From an uncultured Eubacteriales bacterium (GTDB taxonomy: Bacteria > Bacillota > Clostridia > Oscillospirales > CAG-272): DNA of 38,676 nt. The stretch spans positions 1 through 38,676 of the forward strand of contig URHI01000006.1 in the NCBI GenBank assembly GCA_900547565.1. Reading direction: 5' to 3'. The position numbers and the translations under genes are program-made. The notes under the pieces are model-generated. The model was not told the DNA's origin and did no database searches. It saw only the letters and a program-made list of their open reading frames with translations. Every line of letters starts with the position of its first letter. Position 1 is the first letter of the stretch. Of the stretch, positions 1 to 8,719 are shown in pieces.

Positions 1-741
1 TGAAATTGTAACACGACCTTCGGTTGCGGTCTCTCCGACGACCTCGGGCAAATATCCCGTATTCTCACCGAACCATGCGGCAAGAGCTTCGGCAAATTCA
101 ACATCGGAATCGGAAGGCGAATCACATATATTGATCACATATTCGGAAATATTGTGCCCACATACAGTCAGATCTTTAAATTTGTAACCATCGTATGAAT
201 CAACAATGCTTCCACCGTTGTAGTAAAGCACTCCGTCACGCAGTTCAAGCTGACTGTAAAACCAGTCAAGCGCGTCGGACAGCCGGGCCGTCGTATTTGC
301 GGTAATCACAATTTTAGGCCCCATTACCTTGATGGAAAAATCAAGATATGTCGGCAAGCTGTCACTGCACTCTGCCGATGCAGGACGGTTGGTCAGTCCA
401 ACAAGTATCTCAGTATCATCATTGTTTACATCATCAGGATTTTTGACAAAGTCATCCTGTATGCTGATGATCGTATTGCCGGCCATAGCATATATCTTTT
501 TCCACAGCTCCGAACACAGGTCAACCACTTCGGTTTCTGCCTTCTCAGATCGGATAATAGTATACTCAACCTCGCCTGTCAGTGCAATGGGGCCGCTCAC
601 GGTCTCGGACGTTGTTGTATCCTGCACAGGTGTAGTATCACCGGACGTTGAGTCCGGACCGTTACCGTCACCTGCACAGCCGCACAGCACCGCCACCGTC
701 ACCAGCACAACAATTATAAACGGCAGTATTTTTTTTATCAT
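1..741 (-). CDS. Exported lipoprotein with GH20b/GH67N-like domain, C-terminus cut by window edge
   Basis: Reading leftward from the ATG at 739-741, 247 codons stay open to base 1, so only the N-terminal part is present. It starts with a lipoprotein signal peptide: two lysines, a hydrophobic run, then the lipobox L-C-G-C. A Thr/Ser/Asp-rich linker follows. Around residue 110 is the motif EILVGLTNRPAS, followed by a beta strand like KIVITAN. This pattern recurs in three other exported proteins of this window, and I associate it with the small alpha/beta domain found before GH20 and GH67 catalytic domains. The ATG lies only 7 bases after the stop of the isomerase gene, with GAGG overlapping that stop, so it is the distal gene of operon A and is probably translationally coupled. 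The catalytic part, if any, lies outside the window. An EEP or MBL hydrolase is possible by analogy with the paralogues. Confidence 0.8.
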   Translation of the reverse strand, partial: MIKKILPFIIVVLVTVAVLCGCAGDGNGPDSTSGDTTPVQDTTTSETVSGPIALTGEVEYTIIRSEKAETEVVDLCSELWKKIYAMAGNTIISIQDDFVKNPDDVNNDDTEILVGLTNRPASAECSDSLPTYLDFSIKVMGPKIVITANTTARLSDALDWFYSQLELRDGVLYYNGGSIVDSYDGYKFKDLTVCGHNISEYVINICDSPSDSDVEFAEALAAWFGENTGYLPEVVGETATEGRVTIS

Positions 742-748
742 AGCTACC

Positions 749-2146
749 TCACACAATATCGTATGCTATGCCAAGCAGTGATGCAAAGTATCCTATCTGC
801 TCAGGCGTTGCGTCATAAATCAGCGCACTGTGGTGTGTCACGCCCGCACAGCTGATAGTCTCGAGGAAATCCGCAACCGGAATGTGCGGCTTCAACCAAC
901 CGCGCACACGCGGCTCGAAGTTATCGTGCTGAACATCCTCCATTTCAACAGGAGATATCAGCATACGGAAGCCGTCCGCTGCCAGATACAGGTTGGCAAA
1001 AACCGCCTTACCGCCGCGATAACATCCATACGAAACGACCGGGTTTTCAGCCTCGCCGAATATAAAATTGATCTCCTTCATGCCCGCCTTACCGCGAATG
1101 AGGTTGGGATTATACTCACCCATGTGGCTGAGCAGCAAGCGTTGTCCCTTCCAGTCGGGGCAGAAAATCTCAACAAATGACACCTTTGTCGGAAATCCCT
1201 TGAGCAGTGCCCCCACCAGCGACGCAGTAAGCACATCTCCCTCCCCCGCGTAGCCGATGCCGCGTGCCAGCGACTTACAGGCCTCCATAAACGGCATGAT
1301 CTGAAGTCCGGTTTCGGGACGGATTTCGCGGAAATTGGCAGTAAATGCGTCAATATTATTAATATCCAACCAGCGACGAACCGCCAAAGAGTTCTTGACC
1401 GTACGCATATGGACGGACGTATCGACAGGTGCAATTTCATAACAATTTTCACGGTCGAAAGCCATTTCACGCAGGGCATCGTCCTCACTCACTCCGGCTA
1501 CAAGATCAGCAAGCTCACCCGGCTTGGGATAAATCACCGTTACGCCGAAGCGCGACAACATTTGCTCATCCGAAACAAGGAAATCCCCCATTCCGTCAAA
1601 GCTGCCGCCGATGCTTCCTACCCTGCTGCCGTCCATACCTGCTGCTGCAACCGCCGCACGTACGTACCCCGCCGCACGTTCGATCACGTCGGAATGTTCG
1701 ACATGTCCGGCAGCAATAGCATACTGCTTGCCGTAGCGCCGCAACAGGCTGCACATGTCCATAACTCCGTGTATGCCGTGGCAACAGCTTATCTCTGACG
1801 GATCCTGTTCAGGAGAAAAATCATACGTTTCGGTAGTGTCCAGCACAACGATCGGAAGCTTGGTCTCGGTCAACACACCTATGCTCTCAAGAGACGGCGA
1901 ATATGCCGCGTGCCAGGTTACAATGCAATCAGCACCCTTTGCCTCAAAATCGCTTACCGCCGCGCGGAACTCGGATTCAATACGGCACAGGTCTTGAGTC
2001 TTTACCACCTCAAAGCCCATTTTCTCAAATTTTTCAGCGAGTGACAGATAGAACTGCCACAGTCTCGGGCGTGCGGCGGCACCGTTTCCGGTGTCATCAT
2101 ACAGCTTGATATAAAAAGGAAGAAATCCTATTTTTATGTTTTTCAT
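749..2146 (-). CDS. L-arabinose/L-fucose isomerase family protein
   Basis: A cytosolic aldose-ketose isomerase of 465 aa; classical AraA is about 500. The metal-site layout of AraA can be followed: Glu302 in GYAGEGD, Glu326 in VSFVEIF, His341 in SHMGEYNP, and a His pair at 438-439 in GVTHHSAL. All four expected ligands are therefore present and the enzyme should be an active Mn-dependent isomerase. The N-terminal half is a Rossmann-like substrate domain, which is divergent from AraA, so the sugar cannot be named. It sits in operon A just after the amidohydrolase and FGGY kinase, which fits conversion of an aldose to a ketose before phosphorylation. A second, more distant homologue lies at 36126-37475. 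L-arabinose, L-fucose, D-arabinose or a modified pentose or hexose are all possible substrates. Confidence 0.85.
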   Translation of the reverse strand: MKNIKIGFLPFYIKLYDDTGNGAAARPRLWQFYLSLAEKFEKMGFEVVKTQDLCRIESEFRAAVSDFEAKGADCIVTWHAAYSPSLESIGVLTETKLPIVVLDTTETYDFSPEQDPSEISCCHGIHGVMDMCSLLRRYGKQYAIAAGHVEHSDVIERAAGYVRAAVAAAGMDGSRVGSIGGSFDGMGDFLVSDEQMLSRFGVTVIYPKPGELADLVAGVSEDDALREMAFDRENCYEIAPVDTSVHMRTVKNSLAVRRWLDINNIDAFTANFREIRPETGLQIMPFMEACKSLARGIGYAGEGDVLTASLVGALLKGFPTKVSFVEIFCPDWKGQRLLLSHMGEYNPNLIRGKAGMKEINFIFGEAENPVVSYGCYRGGKAVFANLYLAADGFRMLISPVEMEDVQHDNFEPRVRGWLKPHIPVADFLETISCAGVTHHSALIYDATPEQIGYFASLLGIAYDIV

Positions 2147-2160
2147 ATGTTACCTCCGTC

Positions 2161-3177
2161 TCACAGCTTAATGCCGTAAAATGCAGAAGCGTTGTTATAC
2201 ATCATGTCCTCCACATCGGAGCGACTGAGTCCCAGCTTTTCCACCGTGCGGCGGAAAGCCAGCAGCTCTTCATACATAAACGTTGTGATATCGGTTTCAT
2301 CGGTTTCCCGCATGTTTTTGTCATCGGACACATCGCCGTACAGGCCACGCGGCACCATGTTGATATACGTGCCGTTATCGTCAATACGGTACATGCGCAT
2401 TTTGGTGAACGGCATATCCGAGCCGAACATTATGCGCTTGGTGCCGACAGCATTGATACACTGCTCCATTGCGTGGTCAAAAACATTGGCGGAAAAATCA
2501 AACATAAGATGCTTGGTGTTTTTGAGTATTTCAAAGGCATCACCGAGGTCGCGCTCGACATACGCCCGACCGATGTGCGCAATTATGACACGCGCATTCG
2601 GATAGCGCTCGTCAAGCTCCAGCATCTGCGCAATGTTAATCGGGTCTCTTAGTCTCTGTGCACGGGGAATGTGCAGCATTACAATGCCGCCTATGCTGTC
2701 CATGTACTCCATCTGCTCGTGAGTCAGAAAATCAAATATTCTCAGCTCATTTGCGGGAATGTACGACGGAGAGTTGTTCTGATACGGTTTGATACCGATA
2801 AATCCGGAATCAAGCGCCTTTTGAATCTCCTCAGGCGTCGTGTCCCAGTTGGTGCAGTAATACGCCTTGTTTCCATGCGCATCAATGCACTTCTTTATGT
2901 AAGCATTGACCACATCAAGATCACATGACGGTGAACCCATTACTATCTTAGCGATTTTTTTGTCCGGGAACAGCTGGCGGTATGACTCCTCCATGTCCTC
3001 ATAGGTCTGTGACGGTGCGACTATCTGCGTCCAACCGACGCAGCCCTTCTGCCGGGCATGCCGCATACCCGGCTCCCAGAGATGCACATGCACATCTATC
3101 ATTTTATCCGGCAGAAAGTCACGCAGTTTATCCTCGTATACCTTTCTGTCGTAATCGGTAATATTGACTCCAAACAT
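2161..3177 (-). CDS. Amidohydrolase family (Amidohydrolase_2) metal-dependent hydrolase
   Basis: A 338-aa TIM-barrel hydrolase of the Amidohydrolase_2 type. Visible metal-site residues are His30 and His32 in DVHVHLW, His169 in VMLHIPR, His201 in IIAHIGR, and Asp254 in FGSDMPF; Lys130 in GIKPYQNN is an additional candidate. Family members act as lactonases, decarboxylases or C-N hydrolases on sugar acids and aromatic acids. Between an FGGY kinase and a sugar isomerase and next to two Gfo/Idh dehydrogenases, a sugar lactonase or an amide/ring-opening hydrolase is the most natural guess. The start ATG at 3177 follows a GAAGGTGAG-like ribosome binding site, and the gap to the kinase gene is 27 bases. 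No signal peptide, so cytosolic. Function within the superfamily cannot be fixed from sequence. Confidence 0.85.
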   Translation of the reverse strand: MFGVNITDYDRKVYEDKLRDFLPDKMIDVHVHLWEPGMRHARQKGCVGWTQIVAPSQTYEDMEESYRQLFPDKKIAKIVMGSPSCDLDVVNAYIKKCIDAHGNKAYYCTNWDTTPEEIQKALDSGFIGIKPYQNNSPSYIPANELRIFDFLTHEQMEYMDSIGGIVMLHIPRAQRLRDPINIAQMLELDERYPNARVIIAHIGRAYVERDLGDAFEILKNTKHLMFDFSANVFDHAMEQCINAVGTKRIMFGSDMPFTKMRMYRIDDNGTYINMVPRGLYGDVSDDKNMRETDETDITTFMYEELLAFRRTVEKLGLSRSDVEDMMYNNASAFYGIKL

Positions 3178-3204
3178 AAACTCACCTTCTGTTACAATTA
3201 TTTT

Positions 3205-4647
3205 TTATTCAATGCACCATTCACGGTAACGTTTCAGCTTTTCGGCGTAGTATGCAGCTACATCAGGCGTACAAACCTCTTCGTCCGGCTGACGGTGTAC
3301 AAAATGCTCCGCACACTCACTTATACTATCAAACGCTCCGTACGCTGCCGCGGCAATAATTCCCGCGCCAAGCGCCGGTGCATCAGATTCGTTGGTGAGA
3401 AGCAGCTCAGCACCTGTAACCGCCCTTACAAGTCCGCGCCACAGGCTGCTTGTTGCGGCACCGCCAGACATAGTCATAGCTTTGCCTCCGGCCATTCCTG
3501 CGGCCTTGAACTGCTCAATAGCAAGGCCGACTTCAAACGCAGCCCCCTCCATCATGGCAAGTCCCATGTCATAAATATCGTGTTCAAATGTCCTGCCGTC
3601 AAAAGCTCCGCAACATCCGTCTCTGTGCGCCAAAAATGTACGTCCCGGTGGGCAGGGACAACAAAGCAGGCTGGCGGCAGACAGTCGGTGTGTCTTTGCC
3701 CCATTATCAAGCTCTTTTAGGCTCACTCCGGACTCCCGCGCAAAGTTTTCCACAGCGGCCCCTACGCCTGACAGTGTTGCCATAGCTCCGTAACGTCCAG
3801 CCACGGGGTGAATTCCCGGCGCAATATAGCGTTCGTTGAAGCAGAGAGTGTCGGTTACTCCGAAAATAACCCACGCGGTCCCAGTTGCCAGCAGTATCTC
3901 TCCCGGCTGTGTAACACCGCTTCCGATAGAGGCGCAATACTGGTCATGTGCGCCGCAGAATACCTTAACCGATGTGTCAAGGCCCAGTTCATCTGCCGCC
4001 CGACTCGTCAGGTTACCTATATAACTGCCGCATGGCACCACTTGGGGCAGTTTGTCACGACTGACTCTGAGTCGCTCAAGCATGCCATCATCCCAATCGC
4101 CCGTGTTGATGTTGTATAACCGCATTATGGCAGCACCTGTCGGATCAGTGACATTTGCGCCGCACAGCCGATAGTTTATGTACTCCTCAGTGGTCATAAA
4201 GTGCGCCGCCCTGAACAGCTTAGTACGGTTCTCTTTCAGCCACATCAGCTTTGCGGCACAGTCGACAGGTGTCGTCCTCCAGCCACACATGCGGTAAATC
4301 GCATCGCCATACTCATCTGCCAACCGTTCCGACTGATCCACCGCGCGTCTGTCCATCCACGTCATGGCCTCACATTTCGGACGATACCCACTGTCAAGTG
4401 CCAGCATACTGCCTCCCTGCGACGATGTGGCAATCGCCACCACCTGTCCCGGATCGTCAATAGCAGATATTGCCTGACGGACTGCACTGACAGCCGATTT
4501 CCACCAATCGCAGGCCAGCTGTGTTGAACAGTCTCCGTCAGTAAAGGTTGGATATGCGCATTTCCCGCGCGACAGCACACTTCCGTCTTCTCCGAGCGTC
4601 ATGGCTTTGACGGCGGTACTGCCTATATCAAGACCTATGAATATCAT
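3205..4647 (-). CDS. FGGY-family carbohydrate kinase (xylulokinase-like)
   Basis: A 480-aa sugar kinase of the FGGY/xylulokinase class that transfers phosphate from ATP to a ketose or polyol. The N-terminus has the ASKHA phosphate-binding loop, GLDIGSTAVKAM, at residues 5-16. The substrate-binding MTWMDRRA lies at about 95-102, and the catalytic-base Asp235 is in GAHDQYCASIGSG. The C-terminal nucleotide domain has SGGAATSSLW and APALGAGI. Length and motifs are complete, unlike the damaged FGGY gene at the right end of the window. It ends two bases after the aminotransferase-side neighbour begins its coding order (4648-4649 is the only spacer), so it is operon-internal. The product is probably the phosphorylated ketose made by the isomerase two genes downstream. 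Confidence 0.9.
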   Translation of the reverse strand: MIFIGLDIGSTAVKAMTLGEDGSVLSRGKCAYPTFTDGDCSTQLACDWWKSAVSAVRQAISAIDDPGQVVAIATSSQGGSMLALDSGYRPKCEAMTWMDRRAVDQSERLADEYGDAIYRMCGWRTTPVDCAAKLMWLKENRTKLFRAAHFMTTEEYINYRLCGANVTDPTGAAIMRLYNINTGDWDDGMLERLRVSRDKLPQVVPCGSYIGNLTSRAADELGLDTSVKVFCGAHDQYCASIGSGVTQPGEILLATGTAWVIFGVTDTLCFNERYIAPGIHPVAGRYGAMATLSGVGAAVENFARESGVSLKELDNGAKTHRLSAASLLCCPCPPGRTFLAHRDGCCGAFDGRTFEHDIYDMGLAMMEGAAFEVGLAIEQFKAAGMAGGKAMTMSGGAATSSLWRGLVRAVTGAELLLTNESDAPALGAGIIAAAAYGAFDSISECAEHFVHRQPDEEVCTPDVAAYYAEKLKRYREWCIE

Positions 4648-4649
4648 AA

Positions 4650-6188
4650 TTATTTACTTAGCACGCCATCAAGCGTTTCAAGCAGGCAATCGATTGTCTG
4701 TTCATCAGAATTAAAGGGTGGCTTGAATAAAACCGCCGGCACACAATTGGCCTTGTACAGCTGTGCGCTTGCGTCTACGCAGGCCTCATGCAGAGCCTGG
4801 GTGAATCCGGCAGCCTCGGACACTGTCCCAAAATGAAGAGCTGCCAAATGTCCGCGTCCCTCGACTTTGACAATTTTGCCAGGATATTTGACTGCCAGCT
4901 TCCGCAACCCGTTCTCGAATCTATCGCCCATGCGGTCGATCTCGTCGGAATTGACGCGAGCAAATATCATTGTTACAATATAAGCCAGCGAAGCCAGCTC
5001 CTCTTGACCGTTTGTGACCAAAGCGCCGAACTGATTGAGATTGTCATACTCCGCAGTGGTAATAATCTTACTTGCAGGGTACTCACCGCCCGGAAATCCC
5101 TTGCCGACAACGGCAAAATCCGGCTTCAGCCCGTACTTGCGGAACAAAAACATGCCGCCATACCACATACCGGTCTGTATTTCGTCGACCAGCGTAGGTG
5201 TATCAGATTCGGCGCACAGACGGTATGCCTCATTAAGGAATTCCTCGGTCAGGCGGATCCCTCCGTAGTTCATCATGATTATTTCGTGCAGAAATCCCGC
5301 AGTTTTATAGTCACCGGTGTTATACATACGGATTTTTTCGGCAAATCCGTCGATATCGTTTATATCGACGGGAACCACCTTGTATATTCCTGCCCGCTCA
5401 AATGCATCATAGAGATCCCCCCACAGGCCACGGAATGTCTGTGTTAGCACCGTTGTGCCGTGATAGTTGCCGGTTTTTTCGCCTGCGCAATCGGCCATGA
5501 CCAGGAACACCGGAGTTTTTCCGGCATATTTGGGAGTTTCAAGTTCGGGAGACAGTTTATAAAAGCGTGCCAACATCATTTTCACGCCTGCCTCAACAGC
5601 CAGCGAACCTGTTTCAAGATTGATTACACGGTTAAGCACGTGAGGCTCACGCGAAGCTATGACACGCTCGGTAGTCTCGTCGTCTGTCCAATCAACGCCG
5701 TTTGCCGTCTGAATAAGACGCCGCTCACACATGCGCGTGATAAATCCGCGCGTGTTGTTATGCGTTGCATTGGGAACGCCCAAACGCCGTGCGATATCAA
5801 TGAGGCGGTAACCGCCGAACGAATGTCCCAAGGATGCGTGATAGTGTTCGCTTTTGCCGATAAGATACACCTTGCCGTCTTCACCGATACGGAAGCTGCC
5901 GAACGCTGCCATAGGGGCCGCACTCTTGTTTTCCGCATGACGGAATGAGTCGGTCGGTGCACCGTCAATGTCATTTTCAAATTCCGGCACTAATTGAGTC
6001 CCGACCTTGCTTAACAACTCATGTGCGCGAGCCAAATCGGAAGCGGGCATAAAATCCACCCGCTCCTCAACGAGCGCCTGCGCCTCATTATACTTCATAT
6101 TTCCAACTGCCGAACTGGCACGTGCCAGAGACTGTGCATATTCATGTCCGAAAATGTCGGCAATGGACAAACTGATGTTTCTGAACAT
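4650..6188 (-). CDS. Class-III aminotransferase (PLP-dependent)
   Basis: A 512-aa PLP enzyme of the class-III (ornithine/GABA-type) fold. The cofactor-binding Asp335 lies in TLVDEIQTGMW and the Schiff-base Lys363 in VVGKGFPGGEYPASKI, with the usual spacing. The chain is longer than the usual ~430 aa because of about 70 extra N-terminal residues and an insert near 100-190. The GG/ET loop region near 195 replaces the typical phosphate-cup sequence, so substrate is uncertain. Its place between two Gfo/Idh dehydrogenases and a sugar kinase suggests transamination of a keto-sugar or keto-cyclitol, or removal of the amino group from an amino sugar. Amino-acid transamination unrelated to sugars cannot be excluded. 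An AAAGGA ribosome binding site precedes the ATG at 6188. Confidence 0.88.
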   Translation of the reverse strand: MFRNISLSIADIFGHEYAQSLARASSAVGNMKYNEAQALVEERVDFMPASDLARAHELLSKVGTQLVPEFENDIDGAPTDSFRHAENKSAAPMAAFGSFRIGEDGKVYLIGKSEHYHASLGHSFGGYRLIDIARRLGVPNATHNNTRGFITRMCERRLIQTANGVDWTDDETTERVIASREPHVLNRVINLETGSLAVEAGVKMMLARFYKLSPELETPKYAGKTPVFLVMADCAGEKTGNYHGTTVLTQTFRGLWGDLYDAFERAGIYKVVPVDINDIDGFAEKIRMYNTGDYKTAGFLHEIIMMNYGGIRLTEEFLNEAYRLCAESDTPTLVDEIQTGMWYGGMFLFRKYGLKPDFAVVGKGFPGGEYPASKIITTAEYDNLNQFGALVTNGQEELASLAYIVTMIFARVNSDEIDRMGDRFENGLRKLAVKYPGKIVKVEGRGHLAALHFGTVSEAAGFTQALHEACVDASAQLYKANCVPAVLFKPPFNSDEQTIDCLLETLDGVLSK

Positions 6189-6229
6189 TATTTGAAAATT
6201 CCTTTCCCCGCGGGATAATAGCGCCCGCC

Positions 6230-7369
6230 TTAATCTATTGCTATAGCCCGCTTTTGCTTGTGTGACTCAAGTGCCGCGGTAAATACCCGGTGCGAAAGTG
6301 CCGTTTCCTCGGGACGTATACAGCCGAATTCAACCGGAATACCGCACACCTCGCAAATAAACGCCGCCCACATCTGAAGAATGGCATCGGTAAAGCCAAA
6401 CTCAAAAATGCTTCCGGTAATTGTCGGTATCATGGGCTTGTATCCCATATCGACACGGCACCATGCCTGTTCACGCCCCCACGCCTTGGTAAAATTGAAG
6501 GCACCGGGATCATTGGTCGAAAAGCGCGCCGATGCTTTGAGGCCGTACACCTCCAAACGCCACTCGTTGGTAGCGCCGGGGGCCAGCCGCTTTGTTTCGG
6601 TTATCATTGGGAATATGCCGCCATCCTTATCCACGACATCACAATTCAGTACAGCGTTATCCCATGTCAGGCAAGGCACCATACCTCCATTTCCGTCAGG
6701 ACGCTCGGTTATGATTTTTGAAAGCGTAGCATAGACGTTAATCGGTTTCCATCCCATACGGAACGGAATGTGCTGTGTATGAAGTCCGAGATCTCCCATA
6801 CAACCGTATTCGCCGTTTATCTCAACGCGGCGCTTCCAGTTTATAGGCTTGCTCGTGTCCATGTCGCTTGAGTGACACACCGCCGCACGAACCTCGATCA
6901 GCTTACCGAAGCGCTCCTGCTTTATCCAGCGGATAAGCTCTTGAGCGGCGGGATAATACGGAAACTCGCTCGAGCATCTCACCACCACTCCTGGGTTTTC
7001 GTCAATTGCACGCATTATTTCGTCGTTGGCGGCCTTGTCAATTCCAAACGGCTTCTCACCAAGCAGATGCTTGCCTGCACGAATGATATTTGTATAGAAT
7101 TCGGCGTGCAGGTTATGCGGGACAGCACAGTATACTGCGTCTATGTCATCCTTATCAAGCAGTTCGTGATAGTCGTCGACACTGTATTTTACGGTATCAA
7201 AATTGTTTTCAAACCAAGCTCTCGCGGCCGCAGTATGGTCACATACACCCACAATAACCGGTCTCGGAATATCTGCGGTAATATGGCACCACCTTGCGGC
7301 TGCCGATGCAAACTCACGCCCCATAAGGCCACAGCCTATTATTGCAAATCGGATCTTTCTGTCTGACAT
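6230..7369 (-). CDS. Gfo/Idh/MocA family oxidoreductase
   Basis: A 379-aa NAD(P)-dependent sugar or cyclitol dehydrogenase. The Rossmann loop IIGCGLMGREF lies at residues 10-20 and the catalytic EKP motif at 105-107 in LLGEKPFG, as in active members. The C-terminal alpha/beta domain follows with a YGLKAS substrate-side segment. It is the second of two adjacent family members in operon A (the other, at 7391-8593, lacks EKP), only 21 bases apart. In this family paired enzymes often catalyse oxidation and re-reduction of the same substrate at different carbons. Ribosome binding site GGAG lies upstream of the ATG at 7369. Substrate unknown; an amino-sugar or inositol-like compound would match the aminotransferase next door. 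Confidence 0.88.
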   Translation of the reverse strand: MSDRKIRFAIIGCGLMGREFASAAARWCHITADIPRPVIVGVCDHTAAARAWFENNFDTVKYSVDDYHELLDKDDIDAVYCAVPHNLHAEFYTNIIRAGKHLLGEKPFGIDKAANDEIMRAIDENPGVVVRCSSEFPYYPAAQELIRWIKQERFGKLIEVRAAVCHSSDMDTSKPINWKRRVEINGEYGCMGDLGLHTQHIPFRMGWKPINVYATLSKIITERPDGNGGMVPCLTWDNAVLNCDVVDKDGGIFPMITETKRLAPGATNEWRLEVYGLKASARFSTNDPGAFNFTKAWGREQAWCRVDMGYKPMIPTITGSIFEFGFTDAILQMWAAFICEVCGIPVEFGCIRPEETALSHRVFTAALESHKQKRAIAID

Positions 7370-7390
7370 ATAAATAATAATCTCCGGTAA

Positions 7391-8593
7391 TTATTTGTCC
7401 AGCTTGTCGCAGCTGTTGAAAGGAAGTGTATTGGGGGCGTCGGCAGAGGGGAACGGCGTCAGATCGTCGTTTTCCCACTTCTTTTTGTCCCTTTCTTTTG
7501 AAAAATCGGGAATATCGAAGCGCTTGGACTTGTTAAGAACACTTCTCCAGCCCAATATGCTGACAGCTGCCATAGCGGTTGAGCGGTATACATCAAAGAA
7601 CACGGGCTTGTCATACAGCACAGCGTCCACAAAATTGCGCACCACCCAGTAATCGCCGCCGCCGTGGCCGGTTTGATTTGCTTTGTCACCGTCAGATGCC
7701 CACTCAGCCTCGTATTCACTGTTCATGTGATCGCCCTCCGGCACCGACCATGAATTATACACCAGGCGAACGCGCTTTTCGTCTCCGCGGACAGTTTCAA
7801 TACCGCCGCCGAGTCCGCTTACACGATACCAGTTACCGTGAGGTGCTACGTATGATGATCCGTTGATACGCGCCACGGCACCGTCACTCATACCCAGCAG
7901 CATTACACCGACTGCGTCGGTACGAGAGTTTTTATATTGCTCAATATGTTCCTTGGTGTCAGGCGCAGCCATGCCGACTACTGTCCGCGGCACCGCGTTT
8001 GTAATGTGCATGATCGGTCCCAGCGCATGCGAGCAGTAATATGTTACAGGCAGATATCGCCGCCAGTGATAATCCCCGTGAATAGAAGGATCGTTATATC
8101 TCCAGCTCTCCTTAGGACTCATCGGGTGTATATACTCACCCTCCTCAAACATGATCTTACCCAGCTTTCCGCTCTCACACAGGCGCTTCATCTCAAGACA
8201 GCCGCGTGAGAAAGGATAGTTCTCGGCCAACATGTATTTACAGCCAGTAGACTCGACCGCACGGCACAGCTTAACGCACAGCGCCATTGTGGACGCCGCC
8301 ATAGTCTCGCTGAAGACGTGTATTCCCTTCTCCATGGCACGTATGGCATACTGCGCGTGCTCGTTGAAGTAGTTGCAGATAAACACTGCATCAAACAGCC
8401 CTGACTCAATGAAGTCATCGAAATTATCAAACACCGCCACATCGGGAGCACAGTTTTTCTTTGCCTCCTCAATACGATTGGGAGCTTTGTCACACAATGC
8501 CGTAACTACAGCATCATCAATGATTTTTACAGCCTTGATATACGCATTACCTCTCCAAGTCCCGAAAACCCCTATTCTGAGTTGCTTTTCCAT
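7391..8593 (-). CDS. Divergent Gfo/Idh/MocA family protein lacking the EKP lysine
   Basis: A 400-aa protein of the Gfo/Idh/MocA fold. The Rossmann loop is atypical, GVFGTWRGNAY at residues 8-18, and where active members have Glu-Lys-Pro this one has Glu-Thr-Met at 96-98 (HVFSETMAAS). The catalytic lysine is therefore absent at its usual place. The C-terminal domain looks complete, with a GHGGGDYW segment and a VLYDKPV segment typical of the family. It may use another lysine, work as a non-redox (for example glycosidase-like) member, or partner the active homologue at 6230-7369. The AGGAGA ribosome binding site is at 8601-8606. It lies downstream of a strong stem-loop that separates it from the binding-protein gene. 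Confidence 0.85.
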   Translation of the reverse strand: MEKQLRIGVFGTWRGNAYIKAVKIIDDAVVTALCDKAPNRIEEAKKNCAPDVAVFDNFDDFIESGLFDAVFICNYFNEHAQYAIRAMEKGIHVFSETMAASTMALCVKLCRAVESTGCKYMLAENYPFSRGCLEMKRLCESGKLGKIMFEEGEYIHPMSPKESWRYNDPSIHGDYHWRRYLPVTYYCSHALGPIMHITNAVPRTVVGMAAPDTKEHIEQYKNSRTDAVGVMLLGMSDGAVARINGSSYVAPHGNWYRVSGLGGGIETVRGDEKRVRLVYNSWSVPEGDHMNSEYEAEWASDGDKANQTGHGGGDYWVVRNFVDAVLYDKPVFFDVYRSTAMAAVSILGWRSVLNKSKRFDIPDFSKERDKKKWENDDLTPFPSADAPNTLPFNSCDKLDK

Positions 8594-8644
8594 GTTAATT
8601 TCTCCTGTTGTATATGTAATATTATTTTTTTGTCAAATTCATAA

Positions 8645-8709
8645 CCCGGGCACGGCGGCGTAACGCCGTAAGTTATCCGCACCCGGGCCTGTAGCCGCTA
8701 TTTCAGCGG
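8645..8709 (-). other. Intercistronic stem-loops between binding protein and Gfo/Idh gene
   Basis: On the minus-strand transcript a 5-bp hairpin (8695-8709) is followed by an 11-bp stem formed by 8677-8687 and 8645-8655, with an inner 5-bp stem at 8656-8668. Two pairs in the large stem are G-U on the minus transcript but would be C-A mismatches on the plus one, so the fold favours the operon's strand. No U-run follows it, so it is more likely an mRNA-stability or partial-attenuation element that raises binding-protein expression over downstream enzymes than a full terminator. Confidence 0.6.
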
Positions 8710-8719
8710 TCGGAGATCA

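Noticed and set aside
3058..3720. 220-aa open frame on the plus strand
   Set aside because: It spans the ends of two well-supported minus-strand genes (amidohydrolase and FGGY kinase), has no ribosome binding site and no recognisable motif; a shadow frame.
8609..8636. TTGACA-N16-TATACA as an internal promoter for the Gfo/Idh gene
   Set aside because: Transcription would start at or after the ribosome binding site (8601-8606), leaving no usable leader; the A-rich tract makes chance likely.
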